Part shown: positions 1-8,585 of the stretch, piece after piece
How positions within the stretch are numbered: the stretch's first letter is position 1
Layout: each line of letters opens with the position of its first letter
NCBI GenBank assembly: GCA_945900935.1
Contig: CAMDKT010000008.1
Coordinates: 1-26,882, forward strand
From: Candidatus Sulfopaludibacter sp. SbA3
GTDB lineage: Bacteria > Acidobacteriota > Terriglobia > Bryobacterales > Bryobacteraceae
DNA length: 26,882 nucleotides
Reading direction: 5' to 3'
Program-made: the position numbers and the translations under genes
The notes under the pieces: generated by a model
What the model was told of the DNA's origin: nothing
What the model saw: the letters and a program-made list of their open reading frames with translations, nothing else
Databases searched by the model: none

Positions 1-1362
1 TTCCATCAGATCGTAAGCGAGCCATTCCAGCAACTCAGGATTGACTGCCTGCCGGTCTTCGCGGAAATCATCGGCCGGTTCATACAAGCCCAGGCCGAGA
101 TACCGTTTCCAAAGCCGGTTCACGATCGTCTGGGAAAACCGCGGATTGACAGGGTCCGTCAGCAGTGTGGCAGCGTAGTGCGCGCGGCCCCGTGCGTCAA
201 GGGGAACGGTGTTGGGAGCGCCGCTGAGCGGAAACGGGAAGCTCGCCGGAATGGTCCGCTGCATGGACCGTTCGCAGCGGATCTGCTCCATATCGCGACC
301 GCCGAACAGCCCGGCGAAAGCAAGAAATCGCGACTGTGGCCAGGCGGCATTCTCCATGTGATCATGGCAGCTTGCGCATTTGAGCCTCATCCCGAGGAAC
401 ACCTGGCCGACGTTGGCCGCACTCATCAAGGCGGCGGGCTGCGAGTCGTTGCGTATGAACGAAATCACGCGCGTGCGGTCCCCGAACTCCACTGTGCGCG
501 CGGGATGGCCTGGCATAGCCGGATCCAGGAGTTCGGCCACCATCACATCGTAGGGGCGATTGTCGCGGAAGTTGCGTGAAATCCAATCGCGGAAATCGCC
601 GTTGGTCGGGATGCCGCCGAGCGAGTTGTAAGCAACGCTCGCCAGCGCGTCTTCCCAGAAGGGCCGCCAGTTGGCGGCGTAGTCTTCCGATCGGTCGAGC
701 AGACGGTCGATCAACCGCCCGCGCTTGTCGGTTGCGGTGTTGTTCGCGAACTCTCGTGCTTCGGCGATGGTTGGGATAACGCCAATCAGGTCCAGGTGGA
801 CGCGGCGAATAAAGGTGGGGTCATCGCATAGCGCCGCGACTCGGCCGTGCGGCGACCGCGCGCGGATGTAGGCGTCGATGTCTCCGGGTCCGGCAGGCTT
901 TGGCACCCGCCCCAGTCTTTGCCTGCGCCGTGTGATGAGCGCGGGTTCGCCGGGTTGCGCCAACGCTTCGACCAGCGCCGGATCGGCGGGATCGTTACTG
1001 GTGGAGGTGGCGGGAAGCTTCCAATCGGGCCACGACACTCCGGCGTCGATCCATGCGCGCAGGCTCGCGATGTCCGCAACGCTCAGTGGTGAACCAGTGG
1101 GTGGCATACGGCCGGTTTCGGCGGTCACGCGTTGAATCAACCGGCTGGCCGCGCTGTCGCCGGCAATCACCACCGGCGATCCGGGACGGCGATCCAGACG
1201 CAACCCCGCCGCGGGCGTGGGACCGCCGTGGCATCCGACGCAACGCCGGTTGAGCATTGTCTGGACTTCCGGGCCGAGGTCGGCCGCGAAACTCGTCAGC
1301 GGCACGGCGAGCAGCAGCCGGAGCAGCGTCAGGTTTCCAAACGCATTCGTTCGCGATTCCAT
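1..1362 (-). CDS. Cytochrome c-like / DUF1549 / DUF1553 (PSD1-type) protein, 3' end beyond the window
   Basis: The frame is open from an ATG at 1362 to the window edge (454 codons, no stop seen), so the C-terminus is missing. A short hydrophobic N-terminus (about residues 11-26) suggests export. A Planctomycete-type cytochrome c domain follows, with heme motif CVGCH at residues 41-45 and a GRMPPTG stretch that may carry the distal Met ligand. A DUF1549 region comes next with a second CxxCH (CASCH, 329-333). The visible end is the start of DUF1553, with NPRFSQTIVNRLWKRYLG-type sequence. These proteins are presumed periplasmic heme proteins of unknown substrate, usually partnered with DUF1501 proteins. 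The start lies 34 bp inside the 3' end of the upstream Gfo/Idh/MocA gene, indicating translational coupling. It is the second PSD1-type protein in this operon and more compact than the one at 4551. Family call is firm; function unknown. Confidence 0.88.
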   Translation of the reverse strand, partial: MESRTNAFGNLTLLRLLLAVPLTSFAADLGPEVQTMLNRRCVGCHGGPTPAAGLRLDRRPGSPVVIAGDSAASRLIQRVTAETGRMPPTGSPLSVADIASLRAWIDAGVSWPDWKLPATSTSNDPADPALVEALAQPGEPALITRRRQRLGRVPKPAGPGDIDAYIRARSPHGRVAALCDDPTFIRRVHLDLIGVIPTIAEAREFANNTATDKRGRLIDRLLDRSEDYAANWRPFWEDALASVAYNSLGGIPTNGDFRDWISRNFRDNRPYDVMVAELLDPAMPGHPARTVEFGDRTRVISFIRNDSQPAALMSAANVGQVFLGMRLKCASCHDHMENAAWPQSRFLAFAGLFGGRDMEQIRCERSMQRTIPASFPFPLSGAPNTVPLDARGRAHYAATLLTDPVNPRFSQTIVNRLWKRYLGLGLYEPADDFREDRQAVNPELLEWLAYDLME

Positions 1363-2504
1363 TTTATTTTGCGCCCCAAACGCAGAGATTCGTTCGCCAT
1401 TAGCCCGACCAGCGCCGCCTGAAAGCCAATCTCCACCGGCGCCGACGGCTGACGCCGGGTGCGCACGCAATCCAGAAAATTCCTCACGTGCAGCCGGACC
1501 GAATGCTGAAAGCCCTGGGCGCTCCGCATGGATTCAACTGGCGTGGCTTCCTGACCTTTCTGATAAACGGCGAACTGCTCGCGACCGATGTCCAATCGCG
1601 CCTTATCTCCGTCGAGTTGCGTCAACTGATCGTTTTCCTGCTTGTACTTCATTGCGTCGTAATTAAGCGAGAAAACAGCCAGGAATCTTTCCGGATACTC
1701 GACGGCGACAACCAGAGTTTCCGGGGTGTCGACTCGCTCGGTGCGGACCGGCGCGGCTGTGGCGTTAACCGCGGCGGGAAAGCCCGCCCCCATCAGCATA
1801 GTGATCCCGTCGATCACGTGTGGGCCCACGTCGGTGATCGGCCCGCCGGAGTAGTCGGTGAACCGGCGCCATTCAAAGTAACGAAGCGGATCGGCCGAAT
1901 GAGAAGGCGCCGATCCCTGAAACTGTTTCCAGTCCAGCGGCCCTTCCAATCTCTTAGTGCTCAGACGGAGGATGTTATCGAGCCACCACGAACGAACCAT
2001 GCTGATGTGGCCAAGCGTTCCCTGCGCCACTACTTCGCGCGCCTTAATAAATAGGTCGTAGCTGCGGCGCTGCATGCCTACCTGAACGATCCTGTCTGAG
2101 CGGCCCACCGCTTCGAGAATCGCCACCCCTTCGGACGGCGAGTTGCAGAGCGGCTTCTCGACATACACATCCTTCCCGGCGGCGATGGCATCGAGGAGCA
2201 TTTGTGTGTGCCAGTGATCCGGCGTCGCGATGATCACGGCGTCAATGTCTTTGTCGTCGAGGAGCGCCTTGTAGTTGCGGTAAGCTCTCGCCGAGCCCTT
2301 GGCGATCGACAGCCCGGCTTCCAGATGTGGCTCGTAAACGTCACACACCGCGCCGAAGTGCACGCCAGGCTCTTCGCGGTAGAAGTTCATCAGGTAACGG
2401 CCACGCCCCCCGGCGCCGATCACGCCCATCCTGATCCGATCGGAGGGAGGAGCCGCCACTGCGGTAGCCGTAGCGCCGGCTATCAGCAAATGCCGGCGGT
2501 TCAT
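1329..2504 (-). CDS. Gfo/Idh/MocA family oxidoreductase with export signal
   Basis: A 391-residue NAD(P)-dependent sugar-type dehydrogenase. It starts with a short double-arginine signal-like segment (NRRHLLIAGATATAVAA), then a Rossmann fold with the dinucleotide loop GAGGRGR at residues 30-36. The family's EKP motif, whose lysine is catalytic, is at 116-118 (YVEKPLC). The C-terminal alpha/beta domain includes ITDVGPHVIDG with a candidate Asp/His pair. Members oxidise or dehydrate sugars, inositols and glycosides; exported versions are common in Acidobacteria and Planctomycetes. The ATG overlaps the stop of the upstream PfpI gene by 4 bp (2501-2504), and its own 3' end overlaps the next gene by 34 bp, so it lies in the middle of an operon. 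The substrate cannot be read from sequence. Confidence 0.92.
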   Translation of the reverse strand: MNRRHLLIAGATATAVAAPPSDRIRMGVIGAGGRGRYLMNFYREEPGVHFGAVCDVYEPHLEAGLSIAKGSARAYRNYKALLDDKDIDAVIIATPDHWHTQMLLDAIAAGKDVYVEKPLCNSPSEGVAILEAVGRSDRIVQVGMQRRSYDLFIKAREVVAQGTLGHISMVRSWWLDNILRLSTKRLEGPLDWKQFQGSAPSHSADPLRYFEWRRFTDYSGGPITDVGPHVIDGITMLMGAGFPAAVNATAAPVRTERVDTPETLVVAVEYPERFLAVFSLNYDAMKYKQENDQLTQLDGDKARLDIGREQFAVYQKGQEATPVESMRSAQGFQHSVRLHVRNFLDCVRTRRQPSAPVEIGFQAALVGLMANESLRLGRKIKWNRERMRLET

Positions 2505-3058
2505 GCTCTCGCCTCCTTGAGCATCTTTACGAATTCGCGTACATAGAGCCCGTTGTCATGCCACGTTCGCGCGCTGACCATATTACCGTCCCGCACGCAT
2601 CCTTCATCGACGAACGTCGCCCCACACACTTCAATATCGAAGCGGCACTTGGGAACAGTGGCCATGCGGCGGCCGCGAATTACGCCCGCCGTCGCGACAA
2701 TCTCGGCGCCATGGCAAACCACCGCCACCGGCTTCCGCTTCTCAAAGAAGTGACGAACTATCTTGAGTAAGTCTTCGTCATAACGCAGATACTCCGGCGC
2801 GCGGCCGCCCGTCAGAAACAGGCCCGCATACTGTTCCGGATCCACGTCGCGAAAGGCAATGTCCGAGGCCAGATGGTAGCTGGCAGATTCACGGGTTAGA
2901 TCCCACCCTGGTGGGACCTCGTGCATTACCAGGTGGTATATCCTGCGTTCAGGTCCAGCGACCACGGCCTGAAAGTCGTCTTCCTGCACCCGAAAATACG
3001 GATACATGGTATCCAGAGCCTCCGCTGCGTCACCGATGATGATTAGAACCTTATCCAT
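2501..3058 (-). CDS. DJ-1/PfpI family protein (class I glutamine amidotransferase-like)
   Basis: A 185-residue single-domain protein. A nucleophile-elbow Cys-His pair is visible in AVVCHGAEI (C115, H116), with the preceding strand GLFLTGGRAPEYLR and an acidic residue near position 13 (GDAAEALD) where PfpI-type proteins keep the glutamate that tunes the cysteine. Family members include proteases, glyoxalase III/deglycases and isocyanide hydratases, so the reaction is open. There is no signal peptide, so it should be cytoplasmic, unlike its exported neighbours. An AGGAGA ribosome-binding sequence lies about 13 bases before the ATG at 3058, and the gene shares an ATGA overlap with the downstream Gfo/Idh/MocA gene. 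In this setting it may deal with a reactive carbonyl product of sugar oxidation; that is inference. Confidence 0.88.
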   Translation of the reverse strand: MDKVLIIIGDAAEALDTMYPYFRVQEDDFQAVVAGPERRIYHLVMHEVPPGWDLTRESASYHLASDIAFRDVDPEQYAGLFLTGGRAPEYLRYDEDLLKIVRHFFEKRKPVAVVCHGAEIVATAGVIRGRRMATVPKCRFDIEVCGATFVDEGCVRDGNMVSARTWHDNGLYVREFVKMLKEARA

Positions 3059-3094
3059 TTGAGTTGTGTCTTCTCCTGAGAAAATATCGAAGCA

Positions 3095-4543
3095 TTACGC
3101 CAGGACCTTTTGCACTACATTGCCGCGCACGCCCGTCAGCCGCTGGTTGAATCCCGAATAGAAATACGTTAACCGCGTGTGGTCGAGCCCCATCAAATGC
3201 AGGATAGTTGCGTGAAAGTCCGACACGTGGCAGGGCTCTGCGACGGCCATGAAGCCGATGTCGTCGGTTGCTCCCACCGCTTGGCCCCCTTTCACGCCGG
3301 CGCCGGCGAGCCACATGCTGAAGCCGTAGCAGTTATGGTCCCGGCCCGGTTTTCCCACGCCTTCACTCGTCGGCGTGCGGCCGAACTCGCCGCCCCACAC
3401 AAGAAGAGTCTCGTCCCAAAGACCGGTTCGCTTGAGATCGGCAATCAGGGCGGCGATCGGCTGATCGGTCTCGCCAGCGTGCAGTTTGTGATTCGAAATA
3501 CAATCCGTATGCCCGTCCCAGGTGTCTTCCATGTGGCCGCCTCCGGAATAGAGTTGGACGAACCGCACTCCCTTTTCGAGCAGCCGCCGCGTGATCAGGC
3601 ATTTGCGCCCAAAATCCGCCGTGAGCTTGTTATCCAGGCCGTACATGTCGCGCGTCTGTTGGGTCTCCCGATCGATACCCACCACTTCCGAAGCCGTGGT
3701 CTGCATGCGGTAGGCCAACTCGTAAGACTGAATCCGCGCGGCCAGTTCAGACTCGCCCGCCCGGGAAGCCAGATGCTCGCGATTCAAGCGCTCCAGCAGA
3801 TCGAGGGACTTTCGCTGCTCGCGGTCCGTCAATCCCTCGGGCGTTGCCAGGTCGAGCAGCGGCGCGCCCGTGCTGCGGAACAGCGTGCCCTGAGAGGAGG
3901 CGGGCATGTAACCTGCCATCCAGTTGGAAGCGCTTCCGATCGGTCCGCCTCGCGGGTCCGTCATTACAACGAAGCTCGGCAGGCTGTCGTTCTCCGACCC
4001 CAAACCATAACTGAGCCACGAGCCCAAGGCGGGCTTTCCAATCAGGATACTTCCGGTGTTCATCTGCAGGCAGCCCGAGGCATGGGCGGCCGTGTCGGTG
4101 TGCATGGAGCGGATTACGCAGATGTCGTCGGCGAATTTAGCCGTATGGGGAAACAGGCTGCTGATTTCGAGCCCGCTCTGTCCGTGCCGCTTGAACTCGA
4201 AGGGCGATTGCATCAGGTAGCCCACCGGGCGGCTGTTTGAACCTACCGGCAAATCCCCTTTGTATGGCGTCCCGTTAAACTTCGTCAGCGCCGGTTTGGG
4301 ATCGAACGTGTCCACCTGGCTGGGAGCGCCGTTCATGAACAGAAAAACAACGTGTTTCGCCTTGGCTGGGAAATGAGGCCGTTTGAGCGATGCGGCCTGG
4401 GCGCCGCTCGCGAAAAAGCCGTCGCGAGAGAGCAGATCGATCAGGGCCAGTCCCGCGAAGCCGCCGCCTACCTGCCAGAGAAACTCCCGGCGTGTACGTC
4501 CGCACTGCGTGTGATTAGGCTTGAATCGGCTGATTGGCTCCAT
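3095..4543 (-). CDS. DUF1501 domain protein with Tat signal
   Basis: A 482-residue protein. The twin-arginine motif TRREFLWQVGGG at about residues 17-28, followed by a hydrophobic stretch, indicates Tat export. The DUF1501 body starts at KHVVFLFMNGAPSQVDTFDP (about 64-83) and ends with conserved-looking GRDHNCYGFSMWLAGAGVKGG and DFHATILHLMGLDHTRL. DUF1501 belongs to the alkaline phosphatase/sulfatase superfamily, but its reaction is not established. It is nearly always encoded beside a DUF1549/DUF1553 cytochrome-like protein, as here: the 857-codon partner frame stops 7 bp upstream of this ATG. The pair probably forms one periplasmic system. Start chosen as the ATG at 4543 because it immediately precedes the Tat motif and follows the upstream stop. 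Confidence 0.93.
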   Translation of the reverse strand: MEPISRFKPNHTQCGRTRREFLWQVGGGFAGLALIDLLSRDGFFASGAQAASLKRPHFPAKAKHVVFLFMNGAPSQVDTFDPKPALTKFNGTPYKGDLPVGSNSRPVGYLMQSPFEFKRHGQSGLEISSLFPHTAKFADDICVIRSMHTDTAAHASGCLQMNTGSILIGKPALGSWLSYGLGSENDSLPSFVVMTDPRGGPIGSASNWMAGYMPASSQGTLFRSTGAPLLDLATPEGLTDREQRKSLDLLERLNREHLASRAGESELAARIQSYELAYRMQTTASEVVGIDRETQQTRDMYGLDNKLTADFGRKCLITRRLLEKGVRFVQLYSGGGHMEDTWDGHTDCISNHKLHAGETDQPIAALIADLKRTGLWDETLLVWGGEFGRTPTSEGVGKPGRDHNCYGFSMWLAGAGVKGGQAVGATDDIGFMAVAEPCHVSDFHATILHLMGLDHTRLTYFYSGFNQRLTGVRGNVVQKVLA

Positions 4544-4550
4544 TTGTTTC

Positions 4551-7076
4551 TCAGTCGGGGTACACGAATTCGTTGAGGTTAAAGATCACGCGGCACATTT
4601 CCTCGAGCTTGCCGAATTTCAGAAAGCTCAACATTTCGGCTCGCTCGGCGGCCGTAGGCAGACGCGACAGGGCGAGCCGCCAGGCGTGGGCGATCTGCGC
4701 TTCGGGATCGGAGCCGGCTTCGGAAGCGATTCGCCGCGCGAAGTGCGCGGCCTGCCGGTTCACAAAATCTCCGTTGAATAGGGTCAGAGCCTGCGTCGCC
4801 ACGCTAGTGTTAAGGCGGCGGGCGGAGGACCGCGTGGTGTCGCAGAAATCGAGAACTTCGAGGATCGGCACAATCATCGACCGTTTGACGTGCGCGTACA
4901 CAGTACGGCGGGAGGCGTCGCTCTCGTCGAATGGCCGCCAGATCTTATCGGGATCGCTGCTCCCGGCCAGCGCCGCCTTTGGCACAAATGGGTACATGAA
5001 CGGGCCCGACATTTTCGAATTCAACTGGCCGCTTACTGCCAGCATGGAATCGAGAATCGCTTCCACTTCAAGCCGCCTGTAGGGAGCTCGCCACAGCAGT
5101 CTGTTCTCCGGGTCGGCGGCGGCGTAGGCGGCGTTGCTTTGGCGGCTCATCCGATAGGCGTTGCTAGATAGGATGAGCCGGTGGAGTTTCTTCACCGACC
5201 ACCCGCTGTCGACGAACCAGGACGCCAGGTGGTCGAGCAATTCGGGATGGGTAGGCCTCTCGCCCATCACGCCGAAATCGTTGGGCGTGCGCACCAGTCC
5301 CTCGCTAAAGTGGAACTGCCAGACGCGATTCACGATCACCCGGGCGGTCAGCGGATTGGATGGGCTCGCTAGCCAGCGGGCCAGGGCCAGACGTCGTCCA
5401 CTCGTTCCTCCGGCGCTCGGCGCTTCGAGCGTGGCGGTATCCGGCTTCTGCAGTATGGTGGGAGTGGCAGGTGGAACCTCTGGGCCTGGCGCCGCCGCCT
5501 TTCCCCGCAGCAGCAGGTGGGTGGCGGGCGGCTTGGGGCTCGGTTCGTGCATCATGTAAGCCCGCGGAAGGTCCGGCGTGGCCTTTCGCAAAACCGCGAT
5601 TTGCGCCTCAAGGTTCGCGATCTTCGCCCGAGTCTCTTCGGGCAGCGCGCCGGCAAGTTCTACGGTCAGCGCTTTCTGGTACTCGCGAATCATTTGCCGG
5701 TCGGTGTCGGTCCGTTTCGCGGGTGGCGCCAGAAAGGCCGCGCGAGCCGCGGGAGGCAGTTTGCTTCGATCGCCCTTGAGATGCGCGGTTTGGAAATCCG
5801 CTCGAAGCTCCTCGATTTCCTTGGACAGCGGCGCTATTCTCGCCTCGTGCTTGGCCAAGCCTTGCAGTTCCGCCCGCGTCCCGGCTGGCAAGTCAAACTC
5901 ATCGCGTCCCTCGCGCGGCCGCTCAAGCCCATTAAATACGGCAACCATGCTGTAGTAATCGCGTGCGAGCAACGGCTCGAATTTGTGGTTGTGGCATCGC
6001 GCGCATCCGAGCGTCAAACCCAGAAAAACCTGGGACGTTGTCGAAACAATGTCTTCAAGCTGATCGAAACGGTCTTCAACCGGGTCGGCAGGTTCGGCGT
6101 CCCATGGGCCAAGGCGGTAATAACCTGTCGCTGTGAGTGTCTCGGCGTTGCTGTCCGGTATTTCGTCGCCGGCTAGTTGTTCGAGGATGAACCGGTCGAA
6201 TGGCTTGTCGCCGTTGAAGGCTGCGATCACATAATCGCGGTATCGCCAGACGCTCGGCTTGATCGCGTCGCGTTCATAGCCGTTGGTTTCGGCGTACCGT
6301 ACGACGTCGAGCCAGTGCCGTCCCCACCGCTCGCCGTAGGTGGGGCGGGCGAGCAGAGTTTCGGCCAGCCGGTCAAACGCCGTCGGGCTGCCGTCTTTCA
6401 GAAAGGCGTCCTGCTCGGCGAGAGTGGGCGGCATGCCGGTCAGATCGAGGTACATGCGTCGTGTCAAGGCGCCGGGTGCGGCAGGCTGTGCCGGACTCCA
6501 GCCGCGCGCCTCCAGCCGCGCCAGTACGAAAGCGTCGATCGAATTGCGCACCCAACCGGTGTTTTTTACCAAGGGAATAGCTGGTTTGCGAATCGGTTGG
6601 AAGGACCAGTGCCCCACGCCCCTTTGCAGAATCGGATCGGGCGCGCTCGAATCGCCACTGCGCGCTGGCCACACCGCGCCGGCATCGATCCAGGCCCGCA
6701 CCAGTTCGACTTCCTGGGGCGTGAGGCGGCCGCCTGCCGGTGGCATGACGATTTTTGGATCGAGGCCCGCAACGTAGCGGAAAAGCGGGCTGCCGGCACT
6801 GTCCCCTGGGAGAACGGCCGGGACGCCGGAATCCCCTCCGCGAAGCGCGGCAGCTCTCCCGTCCAGCCGGAATCCTCGAACCTGGAGCTTGGCGCTATGG
6901 CAGGAATGGCACCTGGCTTCAAAGATGGGTTGAATATCGCGAGCGAAATCGGCGGCTGACAGCAGTGCGGCCTGCGCGAGGAACAAGCAAGAGAGCCCGC
7001 GTGCGAACTTCCCGCAGACCATGGCCGCGGACTGCAAGCCGTATTCCCGCACCCGAAAAGTCAGTATCTTTTCCAT
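4551..7076 (-). CDS. Planctomycete cytochrome c / DUF1549 / DUF1553 (PSD1) protein
   Basis: An 841-residue exported protein. Order of parts: signal peptide; cytochrome c-like domain with heme motif CHSCH (residues 56-60) and a candidate distal ligand in IVMPPAGGRLT; DUF1549 with RRMYLDLTGMPPT, GRHWLDVVRYAETNG and a second heme motif in GCARCHNHKF; a charged central linker; DUF1553 with NPLTARVIVNRVWQ, FGVMGERPTHPELLD and RRLEVEAILDSML. Members are presumed periplasmic electron-transfer or oxidoreductase partners of DUF1501 proteins. The ATG at 7076 is chosen. One at 7022 gives a more classical signal peptide (MVCGKFARGLSCLFLAQAALL), and the frame stays open to 7124, which would overlap the upstream gene. 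The gene is 29 bp downstream of a Gfo/Idh/MocA gene and 7 bp before DUF1501. Confidence 0.93.
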   Translation of the reverse strand: MEKILTFRVREYGLQSAAMVCGKFARGLSCLFLAQAALLSAADFARDIQPIFEARCHSCHSAKLQVRGFRLDGRAAALRGGDSGVPAVLPGDSAGSPLFRYVAGLDPKIVMPPAGGRLTPQEVELVRAWIDAGAVWPARSGDSSAPDPILQRGVGHWSFQPIRKPAIPLVKNTGWVRNSIDAFVLARLEARGWSPAQPAAPGALTRRMYLDLTGMPPTLAEQDAFLKDGSPTAFDRLAETLLARPTYGERWGRHWLDVVRYAETNGYERDAIKPSVWRYRDYVIAAFNGDKPFDRFILEQLAGDEIPDSNAETLTATGYYRLGPWDAEPADPVEDRFDQLEDIVSTTSQVFLGLTLGCARCHNHKFEPLLARDYYSMVAVFNGLERPREGRDEFDLPAGTRAELQGLAKHEARIAPLSKEIEELRADFQTAHLKGDRSKLPPAARAAFLAPPAKRTDTDRQMIREYQKALTVELAGALPEETRAKIANLEAQIAVLRKATPDLPRAYMMHEPSPKPPATHLLLRGKAAAPGPEVPPATPTILQKPDTATLEAPSAGGTSGRRLALARWLASPSNPLTARVIVNRVWQFHFSEGLVRTPNDFGVMGERPTHPELLDHLASWFVDSGWSVKKLHRLILSSNAYRMSRQSNAAYAAADPENRLLWRAPYRRLEVEAILDSMLAVSGQLNSKMSGPFMYPFVPKAALAGSSDPDKIWRPFDESDASRRTVYAHVKRSMIVPILEVLDFCDTTRSSARRLNTSVATQALTLFNGDFVNRQAAHFARRIASEAGSDPEAQIAHAWRLALSRLPTAAERAEMLSFLKFGKLEEMCRVIFNLNEFVYPD

Positions 7077-7105
7077 TAGAATTATGTCTGCTTCGGAGCG
7101 AGCAT

Positions 7106-8137
7106 CTAGGACACGTAGCCACATGCCGAGAGCAGCGTTCTCTGAACCGCAAGGTCGTGCGCAACGGAATAGTCGGGACGTTTCTCTCCCCGCATGATAG
7201 CGGCCATGTCTTCAAAATCCGGAGTGAATACAGGGTGCGTATCCGGTGGCAGCGCGATATCGTGCTTGCCTTTCGGGTAGGGCCCGGCTGCCTCCCGCAA
7301 GTCGGTATAGCCCCGGTACGGGGAGAATGGCTGCACCACGAAGGTTCCGTTGGTCCCAAGAATTTCAAAGGTCCGATAGGCGTTCCCGTTCGGCTGTTGC
7401 GCCGCCACATAGACCTCCGCCATGGCCGTGTCGAACTCGAACAGGGCGAACGTATTGTCGGCGAGATCGTCCGGAATCGGGGAATGGTGGTGGCACCGCG
7501 CGGTAATACGTTTGGGTTCGCCGAGCAGGTCAACGATGCGATCGATCAAATGGCAGCCGAGTTCAAACATCATCCCGCCTTTGAATGCGGCCAGCGGTGC
7601 GCGCTGCTCCGGTCTCAGCGCCTGATTGATGGTCGCCCGCACCATATAAACATTTCCCAGCCAGCCCTTCCGGCTGGCTTCCACAGCGTCGCGCAGAACG
7701 GGATGGTAGCGCCACTGGTACCCCATCTGCACTACCAGCCCTTTGCGCCCAGCTTCGATCAAGAGGCGCTCCAGTCTCTTCGAATCGGTCCCGGGTGCTT
7801 TGTCCAGATGCACGAACTTGCCTGCCGCCACGGCTTTTTCCGCGTGGGCAAGGTTTTCCGCCATGGTGGACTCGACCGCCACCAGCCTGATGCTGGAATC
7901 TGACAGCAGTTCTTCGTCGGTCATCCAGCGAAGGCCGGAGAAAGCGGCGCCCTGCGGCCGGCGAAGCGGGTCCGTTTCGCAGACGCCCACCAGTTCCACG
8001 CCTTTCATTTGTTGCAGTGCCGTGATCTTGCCTGCAGCATGCGCGTGTCCCGTCCCAAGTACGGCGGCGCGGATCGGTTTCGCCGCCGAAAGGGCTGTCA
8101 CAGTGGTAGTAGCCGATAATAGCGCTCTTCGAGTCAT
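7106..8137 (-). CDS. Gfo/Idh/MocA family oxidoreductase
   Basis: A 343-residue protein with a short MTRRALL... signal-like N-terminus and a Rossmann fold whose nucleotide loop is GTGHAHAAG (residues 28-36) instead of the common GxGGxG. The EKP motif appears as LDKAPG (111-116), keeping the lysine (K113). The substrate domain shows MMFELGCHLIDRIVDLLG with a candidate His. A good AGAGGG ribosome-binding site precedes the ATG at 8137. This subfamily, with GTGHAHA and DKAPG, differs from the other two Gfo genes in the operon, so it is not a recent tandem copy. It follows the isomerase remnant by 12 bp and precedes the PSD1 gene by 29 bp. Substrate unknown; a sugar-type substrate is the family default. 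Confidence 0.9.
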   Translation of the reverse strand: MTRRALLSATTTVTALSAAKPIRAAVLGTGHAHAAGKITALQQMKGVELVGVCETDPLRRPQGAAFSGLRWMTDEELLSDSSIRLVAVESTMAENLAHAEKAVAAGKFVHLDKAPGTDSKRLERLLIEAGRKGLVVQMGYQWRYHPVLRDAVEASRKGWLGNVYMVRATINQALRPEQRAPLAAFKGGMMFELGCHLIDRIVDLLGEPKRITARCHHHSPIPDDLADNTFALFEFDTAMAEVYVAAQQPNGNAYRTFEILGTNGTFVVQPFSPYRGYTDLREAAGPYPKGKHDIALPPDTHPVFTPDFEDMAAIMRGEKRPDYSVAHDLAVQRTLLSACGYVS

Positions 8138-8149
8138 ACGCCCTCTTTA

Positions 8150-8585
8150 TTAAACATTTACAGCCGCATGGAAGGCGTTGAGCGCCTTGGTCAAACTGGC
8201 CACCTGTTCGCCGGCAGGAAAATACTCCATCGCTACATGCCCTTTGAAACCCGTTTGCCGAATCGCCTTATACACGTTGGAATAGTTTATCTCGCCCGTA
8301 CCGGGTTCGTGACGCCCTGGGTTGTCAGCAACGTGAAACGTCGTTACCCACGGCGCCGCTTCGATGAGAGTGCGAATGGTATTCCCGGCCTGCACCTGCT
8401 CGTGATAGACGTCGAACAGGAGCTTGACGTGTGGATGGTCCACTTGCCGGGTCAGCTTGAGCCCTTCGACACAACTATTCATGGGAAATTCCTTCCGATC
8501 CACTAGCGAGTTGAGCGGCTCGAGATCCAGGATCAATCCGGCTTGGGTGGCCAGGTCGCCGGCTCGCCTTGCGCCTTGGACCACT
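8150..8585 (-). pseudogene. Hydroxypyruvate isomerase-like TIM barrel, C-terminal half only
   Basis: About 144 codons match the second half of the hydroxypyruvate/2-oxo-tetronate isomerase family (xylose-isomerase-like TIM barrel, normally about 260 residues). The recognisable blocks are LILDLEPLNSLVD, LLFDVYHEQVQAG, and FHVADNPGRHEPGTGEINY, ending with the family-like VAMEYFP. Both metal/catalytic glutamate positions (LEPLN and AMEY) are present, but the first strands of the barrel are missing. The only in-frame start is a GTG at 8584, exactly where recognisable homology begins. Upstream the DNA continues into a Gfo/Idh/MocA gene in another reading frame. This looks like a deletion product and is unlikely to fold. 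An assembly error is the alternative explanation. Confidence 0.85.

Noticed and set aside
3179..4240. 353-codon plus-strand open frame
   Set aside because: It lies entirely antisense to the DUF1501 gene, has no family resemblance, and is a by-product of GC-rich codon use on the other strand.
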